Source: Geobacillus thermocatenulatus
GTDB taxonomy: Bacteria > Bacillota > Bacilli > Bacillales > Anoxybacillaceae
Reading direction: 5' to 3'
Assembly (NCBI RefSeq): GCF_002217655.1
Contig: NZ_NEWK01000001.1
Coordinates: forward strand, 1,126,001 to 1,190,000
Length of the DNA stretch: 64,000 nt
In this document: positions 1 through 7,405 of the stretch, one piece after another
Layout: the number at the start of each line of letters is the position of its first letter
Numbering within the stretch: the stretch's first letter is position 1
Made by a program: the position numbers and the translations under genes
Notes under the pieces: model-generated
Seen by the model: only the letters and a program-made list of their open reading frames with translations
Told to the model about the DNA's origin: nothing
The model's database searches: none

Positions 1-14
1 AAACAGGATACCCC

Positions 15-236
15 TTAGGCCACATGGAGCTGTTTTTTGATCACATCAATGGGAATATCTTGCTTCGCGGCGTCATAACAGTGATGGACATCGGTCAACG
101 TTCCCGAAAATCCCTTGGTGGTCAAGGCATCGACAATGTGAACGAGATGCTTCAAGACCGGTTTGGAAAGTTGCAGCGTCAACCCCAAAGTGAAGAAAAA
201 CTTGTAGATTCCTTGGTGATGTGCTAATCTATTCAT
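15..236 (-). pseudogene. Transposase remnant with internal deletion (73 aa)
   Basis: The ORF has an ATG start at 236 preceded by a strong ribosome binding site (AAGGAGG on the minus strand, 10 nt before the start). Residues 1 to about 50 (beginning MNRLAHHQGIYKFF) match the conserved N-terminus of IS4/IS701-like transposases common in Geobacillus. The last 20 residues (ending in KKQLHVA) look like the C-terminus of the same proteins. About 300 residues, including the DDE catalytic residues, would be missing between them. The reading frame is still open, so a 73-residue peptide could be made, but it cannot act as a transposase. The deletion interpretation is inference from family recollection, not from an alignment. 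Confidence 0.65.
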
Positions 237-239
237 GGG

Positions 240-302
240 ACATGAACCTCCTTGTGGGTAGTTGGTAGCACATCTATTCTAACCAAGGAGTCCGGTTCAT
301 GT
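240..302 (-). promoter_or_regulatory. Hairpin that can mask the transposase ribosome binding site
   Basis: Positions 240-254 (ACATGAACCTCCTTG) pair with 284-302 apart from a four-base bulge. On the minus strand the second arm contains the AAGGAGG ribosome binding site of the transposase ORF. An RNA reading in from outside the element would fold and hide this site. A transcript starting inside the 29-nt loop region would not contain the first arm. Several insertion sequences use this arrangement to avoid expression by read-through; applying it here is inference. Confidence 0.55.
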
Positions 303-367
303 CTCCTTTTTTGTTTGATTGTCAATTTATGTTAGCGAATTTGCTCATCTACAGTTAAAAATTTATT
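303..367 (+). other. Short AT-rich stretch at the leader side of the CRISPR array
   Basis: About 65 bp of AT-rich sequence separate the transposase hairpin from the first CRISPR repeat. Because the repeats end in ATTGAAAC on the plus strand, the leader should lie on this side. No clear promoter was found. Leaders are usually 100-300 bp, so the IS end may lie within the original leader or may have replaced part of it. Confidence 0.4.
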
Positions 368-906
368 GTTGCACCCGGCTATTAAGCCGGGTGAGGATTG
401 AAACAAGATGTGGAGGACGATCAAGTTGATCTGGTGCAGTTGCACCCGGCTATTAAGCCGGGTGAGGATTGAAACTCCGGCGTATTCGCAACTAACTCCG
501 CAATTTTGCGTTGCACCCGGCTATTAAGCCGGGTGAGGATTGAAACTCATTCGCCTTCGACGTTTCAACCCGCATTTCCCGTTGCACCCGGCTATTAAGC
601 CGGGTGAGGATTGAAACTGATATAAAAAACCTGATCGCAAAACGGGAAAAACGTTGCACCCGGCTATTAAGCCGGGTGAGGATTGAAACAAGTATGCGGC
701 GCCGATCGCAAAAACTCTTGGTAGTTGCACCCGGCTATTAAGCCGGGTGAGGATTGAAACATAAGTATTGGAGAAATAGAGAAAATAGAATTAAAGAGTT
801 GCACCCGGCTATTAAGCCGGGTGAGGATTGAAACTTAACTTGGATGTGAATTTTACACGTTTGGATTTGGTTGCACCCGGCTATTAAGCCGGGTGAGGAT
901 TGAAAC
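368..906 (+). CRISPR. CRISPR array, 8 repeats of 37 bp and 7 spacers
   Basis: The repeats start at 368, 439, 510, 581, 653, 724, 798 and 870. All eight are identical, beginning GTTGCACCCGGC and ending GAGGATTGAAAC. The seven spacers are 34, 34, 34, 35, 34, 37 and 35 bp and all differ. Each repeat contains a perfect 9-bp palindrome (CACCCGGCT, loop ATTA, AGCCGGGTG) and ends in ATTGAAAC, the usual 8-nt 5' handle left by Cas6 in type I and III systems. This sets transcription on the plus strand. No cas gene is present in the window, so the subtype is not assigned. Even the last repeat is unaltered, which is unusual for the trailer end. The array lies about 50 bp past the stop codon of comER. Confidence 0.97.
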
Positions 907-956
907 AAATTTGGTCAGGCCAAGCAGGAATTTGCTCCTTGCTGTCGAATTTATGT

Positions 957-1775
957 TCATGAAAATTGTTGCTTCACCTTTTCTACATCTTCTTGAAACT
1001 TCTCATGTGTTTTCGCCAGCACTTCTTCAAAGACGCCGTTGAGCCGCTGCTCGAGGACGGCGATTCCTTCTCCGGTGATTCCGCCTTTGACGCACACTTT
1101 TTCCTGCAGTGTTGGCAATGTGTACACATTCCGCTTGAGCAGTTCCCCAAGACCGATGATCATATCGGTCGCCAGCATCGTCGCCTGTTCCTTCGTGATG
1201 GCGGTTTTGGCCGCTGCGGCGTCGATGAAGCGCTGCAGCAAATAGCTGAAAAACGCTGGACCGCAGCTTGAGATGTCGGAAGCGACGCGGGTGATGGCCT
1301 CATCGATATACACCGGCGAGGCGATGCGCCGGAGAAGATCATCGATCGTTTGCCGGCAGTCGGCCGAACTGCGTGCCCCGAAGGTGACGAGGATGCTGCC
1401 GGAGAGCGCCCGGTTTGCAATGCTCGGAATGGCGCGCACGACTTGGCAAGGGACGGCTGCTTCAAGCTGTTTTACGCTGATCGGGCTTGTGATCGACACA
1501 AGGCAATGCTCCCTTGTCCAGTGCGGGGCCAGCTGTTGCAATAATGGGTGGATGTCGAGCGGTTTGACGCATAAAAAAACGAGGCTGGATTGTTTGACGA
1601 CTTCAGCCGCATCGGCAACCACTGCAATGTCGGGATGCGCGCGTTGTATCGCGAACGCTTTCGCAAGCGTACGGTTCGTGATGACGAGCTGATCCGCTTT
1701 CACGGCGCCGGAGTCGAGGAACGCTTCGATTAAGATGGTGCCCATATTCCCCGTGCCGATGACGCCGATGTTCAT
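957..1775 (-). CDS. comER: ComER, ProC-like pyrroline-5-carboxylate reductase family protein
   Basis: This 272-residue protein belongs to the pyrroline-5-carboxylate reductase (ProC) family. It opens with a Rossmann dinucleotide-binding motif (IGVIGTGNMG, residues 3-12) and keeps the family's C-terminal helical domain (SSCGPAFFSYLL about 167-178, KGGITGEGI about 231-239). In B. subtilis the equivalent gene comER lies divergent from comEA, exactly as here, and the protein has been linked to competence and sporulation timing rather than to proline supply. The start is the ATG at 1775; the divergent promoter region is only about 100 bp. No terminator is visible between its stop codon and the CRISPR array. 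Whether it still reduces pyrroline-5-carboxylate cannot be judged from sequence. Confidence 0.92.
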   Translation of the reverse strand: MNIGVIGTGNMGTILIEAFLDSGAVKADQLVITNRTLAKAFAIQRAHPDIAVVADAAEVVKQSSLVFLCVKPLDIHPLLQQLAPHWTREHCLVSITSPISVKQLEAAVPCQVVRAIPSIANRALSGSILVTFGARSSADCRQTIDDLLRRIASPVYIDEAITRVASDISSCGPAFFSYLLQRFIDAAAAKTAITKEQATMLATDMIIGLGELLKRNVYTLPTLQEKVCVKGGITGEGIAVLEQRLNGVFEEVLAKTHEKFQEDVEKVKQQFS

Positions 1776-1876
1776 GTGTTGTCCCCCCTCCCGGTTTTAT
1801 TCGCCGGAACTCTCTTTTTCGATATGTATGAGAAAAAGGCTCGGTTTATGACTTGAAATGGAAAGGATGGGATCGT

Positions 1877-2500
1877 ATGTGGGAGCATGTGCAGGAGCTT
1901 GGCAAACGGTATGGAAAAGTAGGGATGTTCTTGTTGTTTGCCGCGGTGGTGGGGTTGTGGGTGTTTCGTCATCCAACGGATGAAAAGGAGCAAGTCGTCT
2001 TGCCGGCGGCGGCTGAAACGGATGCCGCCCGGACGGAAGAAAAAAAGGACGAGGCGTCCAAAACCGCTGTGGTGGATGTGAAAGGGGCGGTCGCGAAACC
2101 AGGGGTGTACGAGGTGGCGGCTTACGCCCGCATCCGCGATGTCATCGTCCTAGCTGGTGGATTGACGGATGAGGCCGATGAAACGAAAGTCAATTTGGCG
2201 GCAAAAGTGCACGATGAAATGATGATTTACGTGCCGGCAAAAGGCGAGGCCGCTCCTGCGTCGGAAACAACCGGTGCTGCGCCGAAAGATGAAGCGGGAA
2301 GCGGGCCGCAAGTGGCCATCAATACGGCGGCGGAAGAGGAGTTGATGCAGCTGCCCGGCATCGGACCGGCGAAGGCAAAAGCGATCATCGCCTATCGCGA
2401 AGAACACGGGCCGTTTCGGCGGGTAGAGGATTTGTTGAATGTAACCGGAATTGGCGAAAAAACGCTGGAGAAATTGAAGCCGTATTTGCTTGTGCCGTAA
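1877..2500 (+). CDS. comEA: ComEA, DNA receptor for competence
   Basis: ComEA binds incoming double-stranded DNA at the outer face of the membrane and hands it to the ComEC channel. The N-terminus has one membrane anchor ([16 protein letters not shown], about residues 15-30). A charged linker follows, then a SLBB-type domain ([13 protein letters not shown], about 67-79), then a C-terminal pair of helix-hairpin-helix motifs ([16 protein letters not shown] and [15 protein letters not shown]). I chose the ATG at 1877 because AAAGGATGG lies about 8 nt before it; an in-frame TTG at 1853 would add eight residues. Length is 207 aa, typical for the family. It heads the comEA-comEB-comEC series and is divergent from comER. 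Confidence 0.93.
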   Translation: MWEHVQELGKRYGKVGMFLLFAAVVGLWVFRHPTDEKEQVVLPAAAETDAARTEEKKDEASKTAVVDVKGAVAKPGVYEVAAYARIRDVIVLAGGLTDEADETKVNLAAKVHDEMMIYVPAKGEAAPASETTGAAPKDEAGSGPQVAINTAAEEELMQLPGIGPAKAKAIIAYREEHGPFRRVEDLLNVTGIGEKTLEKLKPYLLVP

Positions 2501-2629
2501 GCGAGGCGGGGGAGCACAATGATTCTCGTTTATGGGCGGATCAAGGCTGCTGCGGACGTTTTTCGGCGTTGACGGGGACGAGAAGCGGCGGGTAGACTAA
2601 AAGCATGGAAACGAGCGGAGGGATGGAAA

Positions 2630-3100
2630 ATGGAACGAATCACGTGGGACCAATATTTTATGGCGCAAAGCCATTTGCTCGCGCTTCGCAGCACGTGCAC
2701 AAGGCTCGCTGTCGGGGCGACGATTGTGCGCGATAAGCGCATCATCGCCGGCGGGTACAACGGCTCGATCGCCGGCGGCGCTCATTGCATGGATGAGGGA
2801 TGCTACGTCATTGACGGTCATTGCGTTCGAACGATTCACGCCGAAATGAACGCGATTTTGCAGTGCGCCAAGTTCGGCGTTCCGACCGAGGGAGCGGAAA
2901 TGTACGTCACTCATTTTCCGTGCTTGCATTGTTGCAAGGCGATCATTCAAAGCGGCATCCGCGCTGTCTATTACGCCCAAGACTACAAAAACCACCCGTA
3001 CGCCTTGGAGCTGTTTGCCCAAGCTGGCGTCCGGCTCGTGCAAGTGCCGCTGAAAACGGATGTGTTCGCCTTGCTTTCCGGCGGCGGAGGGGAATCATGA
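2630..3100 (+). CDS. comEB: ComEB, dCMP deaminase family protein
   Basis: The product (156 aa) is a cytidine/deoxycytidylate deaminase family enzyme. The zinc site is complete: HAEMNAIL (about residues 70-77) supplies His and the catalytic Glu, and PCLHCCK (about 97-103) supplies the two Cys ligands. Homologues convert dCMP to dUMP. The gene is always found in the come locus, but in B. subtilis the comEB product is not needed for DNA uptake, so a metabolic role is most likely. It lies 129 bp after comEA and overlaps comEC by 4 bp (ATGA), which suggests translational coupling. Confidence 0.93.
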   Translation: MERITWDQYFMAQSHLLALRSTCTRLAVGATIVRDKRIIAGGYNGSIAGGAHCMDEGCYVIDGHCVRTIHAEMNAILQCAKFGVPTEGAEMYVTHFPCLHCCKAIIQSGIRAVYYAQDYKNHPYALELFAQAGVRLVQVPLKTDVFALLSGGGGES

Positions 3101-5346
3101 AAGGACAAGTCGTCTATCCCGCCGCGGCGGCGCTTTTGGCCGTCGCAGCGGCCTCGCCGTCCCAAACCGCCTGTCTTCTCCTCGCTGTGTATCTCCTTCT
3201 TCTTTTCATCCGCCGACCGCACTGTTTCCTTCCTGCTCTCGTTGCCGCTCTCTTCTTTTTTGCCTATTTTCTCATCGTTGACCATCATAACAAAACTTCC
3301 CTTTCCGACGGCCGTCATGCGCTTTCCGTTCGTTTTTCCGCCGCGCCTGCAATTGACGGCGATCGATTGCAGGCGGCGGTGCAAGCTGGCAACGAGCGGG
3401 TGCAGCTTCGTTACATCATTCGGACGGCTGCGGAAAAAGAAGCGTTGCGTGCGCATCTTATGCCTGGGATCGTGTGCCGGCTAAAGGGAACGCTCGAGCG
3501 TCCCATGCCGGCTGGCAATCCGTATGCGTTTGATTACCGCCTTTATTTGCGCCGCCACCGTATTCATTGGCTCTTTCGCCCTGAGGCGATCGATCTTTCT
3601 GCTTGCGTGCGCGTCCGCCCCACCATCATCGAACGGCTTGAAGCCATTCGCGAGGCTGGCGTCCGCCATATTGAACTCTATTTTCCGCCCGCGTCCGCGG
3701 GCATTGCCGCCGCTCTTATTTACGGCGAGCGCCGCCAGTTGGATGATGAGGTGCTCGCCGGCTACCAAGAGCTTGGGCTCATCCATTTGTTGGCCATCTC
3801 CGGCGGCCATGTCACCTTGCTCGTCGGTGCAGTGTTTGCTGCAGCGATCCGTTTCGTGACGCGCGAGGCGGCTGTGATCGTTTTAATGGCCGCCCTGCCG
3901 GTTTACGCGGTGCTCGCCGGCGCCTCGCCATCGGTTTTGCGCGCTTGTGCGACGGGCATGATCGTGCTCGCGGTTCAGTGGAAAAAAGGAGCGATCCACC
4001 CGCTTGACGCGTTAAGTTGGACCGCTCTTGCGCTTTTGGCCTTCGATCCGTATATGGTGTGGGATGTCGGGTTTCAGCTGTCGTTTGTGGTGACGTTTGC
4101 TCTTCTCGCCCATGCATCGGTGCTCGCCTCTGCCCGTTCGATGCTCCAAAACTTGCTTCAGACCGCGCTCGCCGCTCAGCTTGCCGCCTTGCCGGTTTTG
4201 CTTTACCATTTTTATGAAGTTTCTATTTGGAGCATAGGGTTGAATGTCTTCTTCGTCCCTTGGTATTCATTTGTCATTTTGCCACTCGCGTTTCTATCTG
4301 CAGTTTTTCCCTTTTCCCCGCTCATTTGGCTGTTTAGCCGTCTCATTGAGCTGACAGACGCGGTTGTCTATTTTTTCTCGGCCGATCACCCGTTTATGCT
4401 TGTGCTCGGCCGTCCGGGGCCATGGTGCTTAGCTGGCTATCTGACGGCCATCACGGCGGCGTTTTTGGATTGGGAACGCGGCCGCCTGATCCGCGGGTTG
4501 ACAGCGGTGGCGGCGGCGACGGCGCTTCAGCTGTCCGCCCCATACGTGGATCGGAAAGGGGAAGTGACGGTATTGGATGTTGGACAAGGGGACTGCATTT
4601 ATATTGAGCTTCCGCATCGCAAAGCCGTCTATCTCATTGACACGGGCGGGACGCCGGAATGGGCGAAGGAGCCGTGGGGCAAGCGATCGCGCCCGTTTTC
4701 TGTCGGCCGCGATGTCGTCATGCCGTTTTTAAAAGCGCAAGGGGTGCGAACGATCGATAAGCTCATATTGACGCACGATGATGCCGACCATATCGGGTCC
4801 GCGCCTGAGGTGCTCGAAGAGGTCAAGGTGAAGGAAATTGTCACAAGCCCCGGGGCGCTGCCGCGCGTCCAAAAGATGGCGCGCCCGTTTTCCGTGCCGG
4901 TGAAAATCGCTGTGCGGGGAGAAGAATGGACGGAGGGAGGAGTGCGGTTTTTTGTGCTCCATCCAGAAAAAGACAACCATGAGGACAACAACGGCTCGCT
5001 TGTGCTGTTTGCTCGGCTTGGCGGCTTGGCATGGTTGTTTACCGGGGATATGGAGAAGGAAGCGGAACAGGCGCTCATCCACGCTTATCCGACGCTGCGT
5101 GTCGATGTATTGAAAGTCGCCCACCACGGCAGCAAAACGTCGACAACAGAGCCGTTTTTGCGGACGGTCAAGCCGCGAGCGGCCATCATTTCCGTCGGCC
5201 GCTACAATCGCTACGGACATCCGTCCCCCGAGGTGCTTATGCGGCTTGGGCAACAACGGGCGATCATTTGGCGGACGGATGAAAACGGGGCCATTCGCTA
5301 TGTGTATGACGAAAACGGTGGAACCTTTCAGGTGATGAAACCATAA
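3097..5346 (+). CDS. comEC: ComEC, DNA uptake channel with metallo-beta-lactamase domain
   Basis: ComEC carries single-stranded DNA across the cytoplasmic membrane during transformation. The protein is 749 aa. It has an N-terminal region with membrane segments and a soluble loop, a central Competence domain with many hydrophobic helices (GLIHLLAISGGHVTLLVG at about 227-244), and a C-terminal metallo-beta-lactamase-like domain. That domain has LDVGQGDCIYIELP and the metal-binding motif LTHDDADHIGS, and may degrade the non-transported strand. I chose the ATG at 3097, which overlaps the comEB stop codon; the open frame extends further upstream but only through comEB. The reading frame is intact, so the uptake channel should be functional. 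Confidence 0.94.
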   Translation: MKGQVVYPAAAALLAVAAASPSQTACLLLAVYLLLLFIRRPHCFLPALVAALFFFAYFLIVDHHNKTSLSDGRHALSVRFSAAPAIDGDRLQAAVQAGNERVQLRYIIRTAAEKEALRAHLMPGIVCRLKGTLERPMPAGNPYAFDYRLYLRRHRIHWLFRPEAIDLSACVRVRPTIIERLEAIREAGVRHIELYFPPASAGIAAALIYGERRQLDDEVLAGYQELGLIHLLAISGGHVTLLVGAVFAAAIRFVTREAAVIVLMAALPVYAVLAGASPSVLRACATGMIVLAVQWKKGAIHPLDALSWTALALLAFDPYMVWDVGFQLSFVVTFALLAHASVLASARSMLQNLLQTALAAQLAALPVLLYHFYEVSIWSIGLNVFFVPWYSFVILPLAFLSAVFPFSPLIWLFSRLIELTDAVVYFFSADHPFMLVLGRPGPWCLAGYLTAITAAFLDWERGRLIRGLTAVAAATALQLSAPYVDRKGEVTVLDVGQGDCIYIELPHRKAVYLIDTGGTPEWAKEPWGKRSRPFSVGRDVVMPFLKAQGVRTIDKLILTHDDADHIGSAPEVLEEVKVKEIVTSPGALPRVQKMARPFSVPVKIAVRGEEWTEGGVRFFVLHPEKDNHEDNNGSLVLFARLGGLAWLFTGDMEKEAEQALIHAYPTLRVDVLKVAHHGSKTSTTEPFLRTVKPRAAIISVGRYNRYGHPSPEVLMRLGQQRAIIWRTDENGAIRYVYDENGGTFQVMKP

Positions 5347-5390
5347 GATGTAGTGCACAAAAAAACGGAACGTTTCAGCCAAAACAAAAA

Positions 5391-5420
5391 ATAAGGATTG
5401 CTTATGTAAGCAATCCTTAT
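5391..5420 (-). terminator. Rho-independent terminator of yqzM
   Basis: A perfect 14-base inverted repeat (ATAAGGATTGCTTA, two-base centre, then its complement) is followed on the minus strand by TTTTTGTTTT. It serves the minus-strand gene yqzM, whose stop codon lies in the stem. It may also slow transcription leaving comEC, but no T-run follows on the plus strand. Confidence 0.8.
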
Positions 5421-5551
5421 CGACCGAAAAATTCGATCAATGTGGCGATGATGAACATGGTAGCGAAAAAGCCGAACGACACGATGAATCCGACGGCGGA
5501 ATCGACGGCGTCATTTCGTTGGCTTTGCACTTCCTTTTCAAATACGTTCAT
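5417..5551 (-). CDS. yqzM: YqzM, small single-span membrane protein (44 aa)
   Basis: This 44-residue protein starts MNVFEKEVQSQRNDAVDSAV and ends IIATLIEFFGR. It has a charged N-terminus and one hydrophobic segment (VGFIVSFGFFATMFIIATLI, about residues 20-39). B. subtilis YqzM is nearly the same in length and sequence and sits in the same place between comEC and holA on the opposite strand. A clear ribosome binding site (GAGGAGGGGG) precedes the ATG at 5551. The function is unknown. Confidence 0.88.
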   Translation of the reverse strand: MNVFEKEVQSQRNDAVDSAVGFIVSFGFFATMFIIATLIEFFGR

Positions 5552-5835
5552 CGTTTTCCCCCTCCTCGTTCAATCATTTTTAGTATAGACGAAAACGCGC
5601 GAAAAATCTACCGCCGCTCGCTTCTTTTCCTTCCTTGACAACAGTTGACACAAATACTTTCAAACAGCTGGGAAAACATAAAAATAACCCGCTGGCCCAT
5701 AAGGTCCTAGGACTTACAGGCTGGCGTTTATATAAAGGGGAACCGGTTTTTTCGGCAGCCGGTTCCCTTGTAAAATGACGAAAAACGGTGTATCTTTTCT
5801 AGCAGAGACTTTCGCTTGGAAATGGAGACGGGAAC
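5552..5835 (+). other. Intergenic region with two hairpins and a promoter candidate for holA
   Basis: No coding sequence is visible here. Three things stand out: an imperfect hairpin around 5697-5716 built on the palindrome GTCCTAGGAC; a 9-bp stem GGGAACCGG/CCGGTTCCC at 5738-5767 without a T-run on either side; and a SigA-type promoter candidate, TTGTAA (5768-5773), 17 nt, TATCTT (5791-5796), which would start the holA transcript near 5803. The hairpins lie upstream of that promoter, so they would belong to a different transcript or act at the DNA level. Confidence 0.45.
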
Positions 5836-6882
5836 ATGTTGGAACGCGTATGGGGAAACATTGAAAAACGGCGTTTTTCTCCTCTTTATTTATTATACGG
5901 CAATGAGCCGTTTTTATTAATGGAAACGTATGAGCGATTGGTGAACGCAGCGCTTGGCCCGGAGGAGCGGGAGTGGAACTTGGCTGTGTACGACTGCGAG
6001 GAAACGCCGGTCGAGGCGGCGCTTGCGGAAGCGGAGACGGCGCCGTTTTTTGGTGAGCGGCGCGTTATTTTGGTGAAGAATCCGTATTTTTTTACAGCGG
6101 AAAAAGACAAAGAGGTCGAACATGATTTAGCGAAGCTGGAGAACTATTTGCGGGCGCCGGCGCCGTTTTCGATCGTCGTCTTTTTCGCGCCGTACGAGAA
6201 GCTTGATGAGCGAAAAAAAATGACGAAGCTCGCCAAAGAGCAAAGCGAAGTCGTCATCGCCGCCCCGCTCGCCGAAGCGGAGCTGCGGGCTTGGGTGCGG
6301 CGCCGCATCGAGAGCCAAGGGGCGCAAGCAAGCGACGAGGCGATTGATGTCCTGTTGCGGCGGGCCGGGACGCAGCTTTCCGCCTTGGCGAATGAAATCG
6401 ATAAATTGGCCCTGTTTGCCGGATCGGGCGGAACCATCGAGGCGGCGGCGGTTGAACGGCTTGTCGCCCGCACGCCGGAAGAAAACGTATTTGTGCTTGT
6501 CGAGCAAGTGGCGAAGCGTGATATCCCCGGAGCATTGCAGACGTTTTACGATTTGCTTGAACATAATGAGGAACCGATCAAAATTTTGGCGTTGCTTGCG
6601 GGTCATTTCCGCTTGCTTGCGCAAGTGAAATGGCTCGCCCAAACAGGTTATGGGCAGACGCAAATCGCTTCGGCCCTCAAAGTGCATCCGTTCCGCGTCA
6701 AGCTCGCCCTCGCCCAAGCCGCCCGCTTTTCCGATGCGGAGCTGACGGAAGCGATCGCCGAGCTGGCCGCCGCTGATTATGACGTAAAAAGCGGAGCCAT
6801 GGACCGCCGGTTGGCCGTCGAGCTGCTGTTGATGCGCTGGGGCGCCCGCCCGGCGCAAGCGGGGCGCCACGGCCGGCGGTGA
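5836..6882 (+). CDS. holA: DNA polymerase III delta subunit
   Basis: HolA is the delta subunit of the clamp loader; it opens the sliding clamp during loading onto primed DNA. The 348-residue protein matches the B. subtilis YqeN/HolA length and has the family opening (LYLLYGNEPFLLMETYERL, about 16-34). It also has a central AAA+-like region with SIVVFFAPYEKLDERKK and a C-terminal collar region (NEEPIKILALLAGHFRLLAQ). As usual for delta, there is no functional Walker A motif. The start is the ATG at 5836 after GAGACGGGA. It stands alone and converges with rpsT at a shared terminator. Confidence 0.94.
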   Translation: MLERVWGNIEKRRFSPLYLLYGNEPFLLMETYERLVNAALGPEEREWNLAVYDCEETPVEAALAEAETAPFFGERRVILVKNPYFFTAEKDKEVEHDLAKLENYLRAPAPFSIVVFFAPYEKLDERKKMTKLAKEQSEVVIAAPLAEAELRAWVRRRIESQGAQASDEAIDVLLRRAGTQLSALANEIDKLALFAGSGGTIEAAAVERLVARTPEENVFVLVEQVAKRDIPGALQTFYDLLEHNEEPIKILALLAGHFRLLAQVKWLAQTGYGQTQIASALKVHPFRVKLALAQAARFSDAELTEAIAELAAADYDVKSGAMDRRLAVELLLMRWGARPAQAGRHGRR

Positions 6883-6922
6883 AGCGATCGCCCGGCCGTT
6901 TGCCGTGAACAAAAGAAAAACA

Positions 6923-6951
6923 AAAAAACGACCTGGCGCCAGGTCGTTTTT
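6923..6951. terminator. Bidirectional terminator between holA and rpsT
   Basis: The sequence AAAAACGACCTGG followed by its complement forms a perfect palindrome with A-rich left and T-rich right flanks. It therefore works as an intrinsic terminator for both convergent genes. Confidence 0.88.
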
Positions 6952-6953
6952 GA

Positions 6954-7223
6954 TTAGGAAGCTTGGATGCTGTTCAGTTTTTTCGCTAAGCGCGATTTTT
7001 GCCGGCTGGCGGCGTTTTTATGGATAAGGCCTTTGCTTGCAGCTTTGTCTAATTTTTTCGACGCGATAATGAATGCTTCGCGCGCTTTTTCCACGTCTTT
7101 CAATTCAACAAGCGCTTCAAATTTCTTGATTGCCGTACGCATGGCCGATTTCATCGAGGCGTTGTGAGCCCGGCGCTTTTCGCTCGTTTTCGCGCGTTTG
7201 ATCGCTGATTTGATGTTAGCCAC
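6954..7223 (-). CDS. rpsT: 30S ribosomal protein S20
   Basis: The 89-residue, Lys/Ala-rich protein starts [18 protein letters not shown], the hallmark of S20, which binds 16S rRNA at the bottom of the small subunit. The length is normal. The start ATG at 7223 follows a strong ribosome binding site (GGAGGTG on the minus strand). It is a single-gene unit divergent from gpr and convergent with holA, as in B. subtilis. Confidence 0.98.
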   Translation of the reverse strand: MANIKSAIKRAKTSEKRRAHNASMKSAMRTAIKKFEALVELKDVEKAREAFIIASKKLDKAASKGLIHKNAASRQKSRLAKKLNSIQAS

Positions 7224-7344
7224 GTTCGTTCACCTCCGTTACCATTCCTATTTCTGTTGTGAACAACAGGAAGAACAAGTGTTATTCTATCAAACGTGTT
7301 TTGATTATGCAAGAGTGTTCAAGCGAAAATCCTTTACGAAACAT

Positions 7345-7374
7345 GAATGACCGGGCCTGATTGCGGCGACAATA
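7345..7374 (+). promoter_or_regulatory. Candidate forespore (SigG/SigF) promoter of gpr
   Basis: GAATG at 7345-7349 fits the SigG -35 consensus GHATR. After 18 nt, GACAATA (7368-7374) matches five of seven positions of the SigG -10 element. The overlapping GGCGACAATA also fits the SigF -10 pattern. In B. subtilis gpr is transcribed by both SigF and SigG, so the site is biologically expected; the match itself is by eye. Confidence 0.6.
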
Positions 7375-7405
7375 AAAGAAAACGGCAGAAATGGGGAGGA
7401 ACGAT

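Larger units (their letters stand above)
1..302 (-). mobile_element. End of an insertion sequence, internally deleted copy
   Basis: This stretch holds one end of an insertion sequence whose other end lies left of the window. It contains a short transposase ORF (15-236, minus) and a hairpin in front of it (240-302). The ORF looks like the N-terminus of a Geobacillus IS4/IS701-like DDE transposase joined in frame to what I recognise as the C-terminus of the same family, so the catalytic middle is missing. Such a copy could move only if an intact relative supplied transposase. The outer inverted repeat cannot be fixed because only one end is visible. The family assignment is from memory of these transposases. 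Confidence 0.6.

Noticed and set aside
631-712. Shared bases GATCGCAAAA in CRISPR spacers 4 and 5
   Set aside because: Ten matching bases in otherwise different spacers are not enough to suggest a common target.
2519-2572. 17-codon frame between comEA and comEB
   Set aside because: It has a weak ribosome binding site, no conservation argument and no features; treated as intergenic.
2821-3096. Upstream extension of comEC through comEB
   Set aside because: The frame is open but lies in comEB. The ATG at 3097 overlaps the comEB stop codon and fits the family length.
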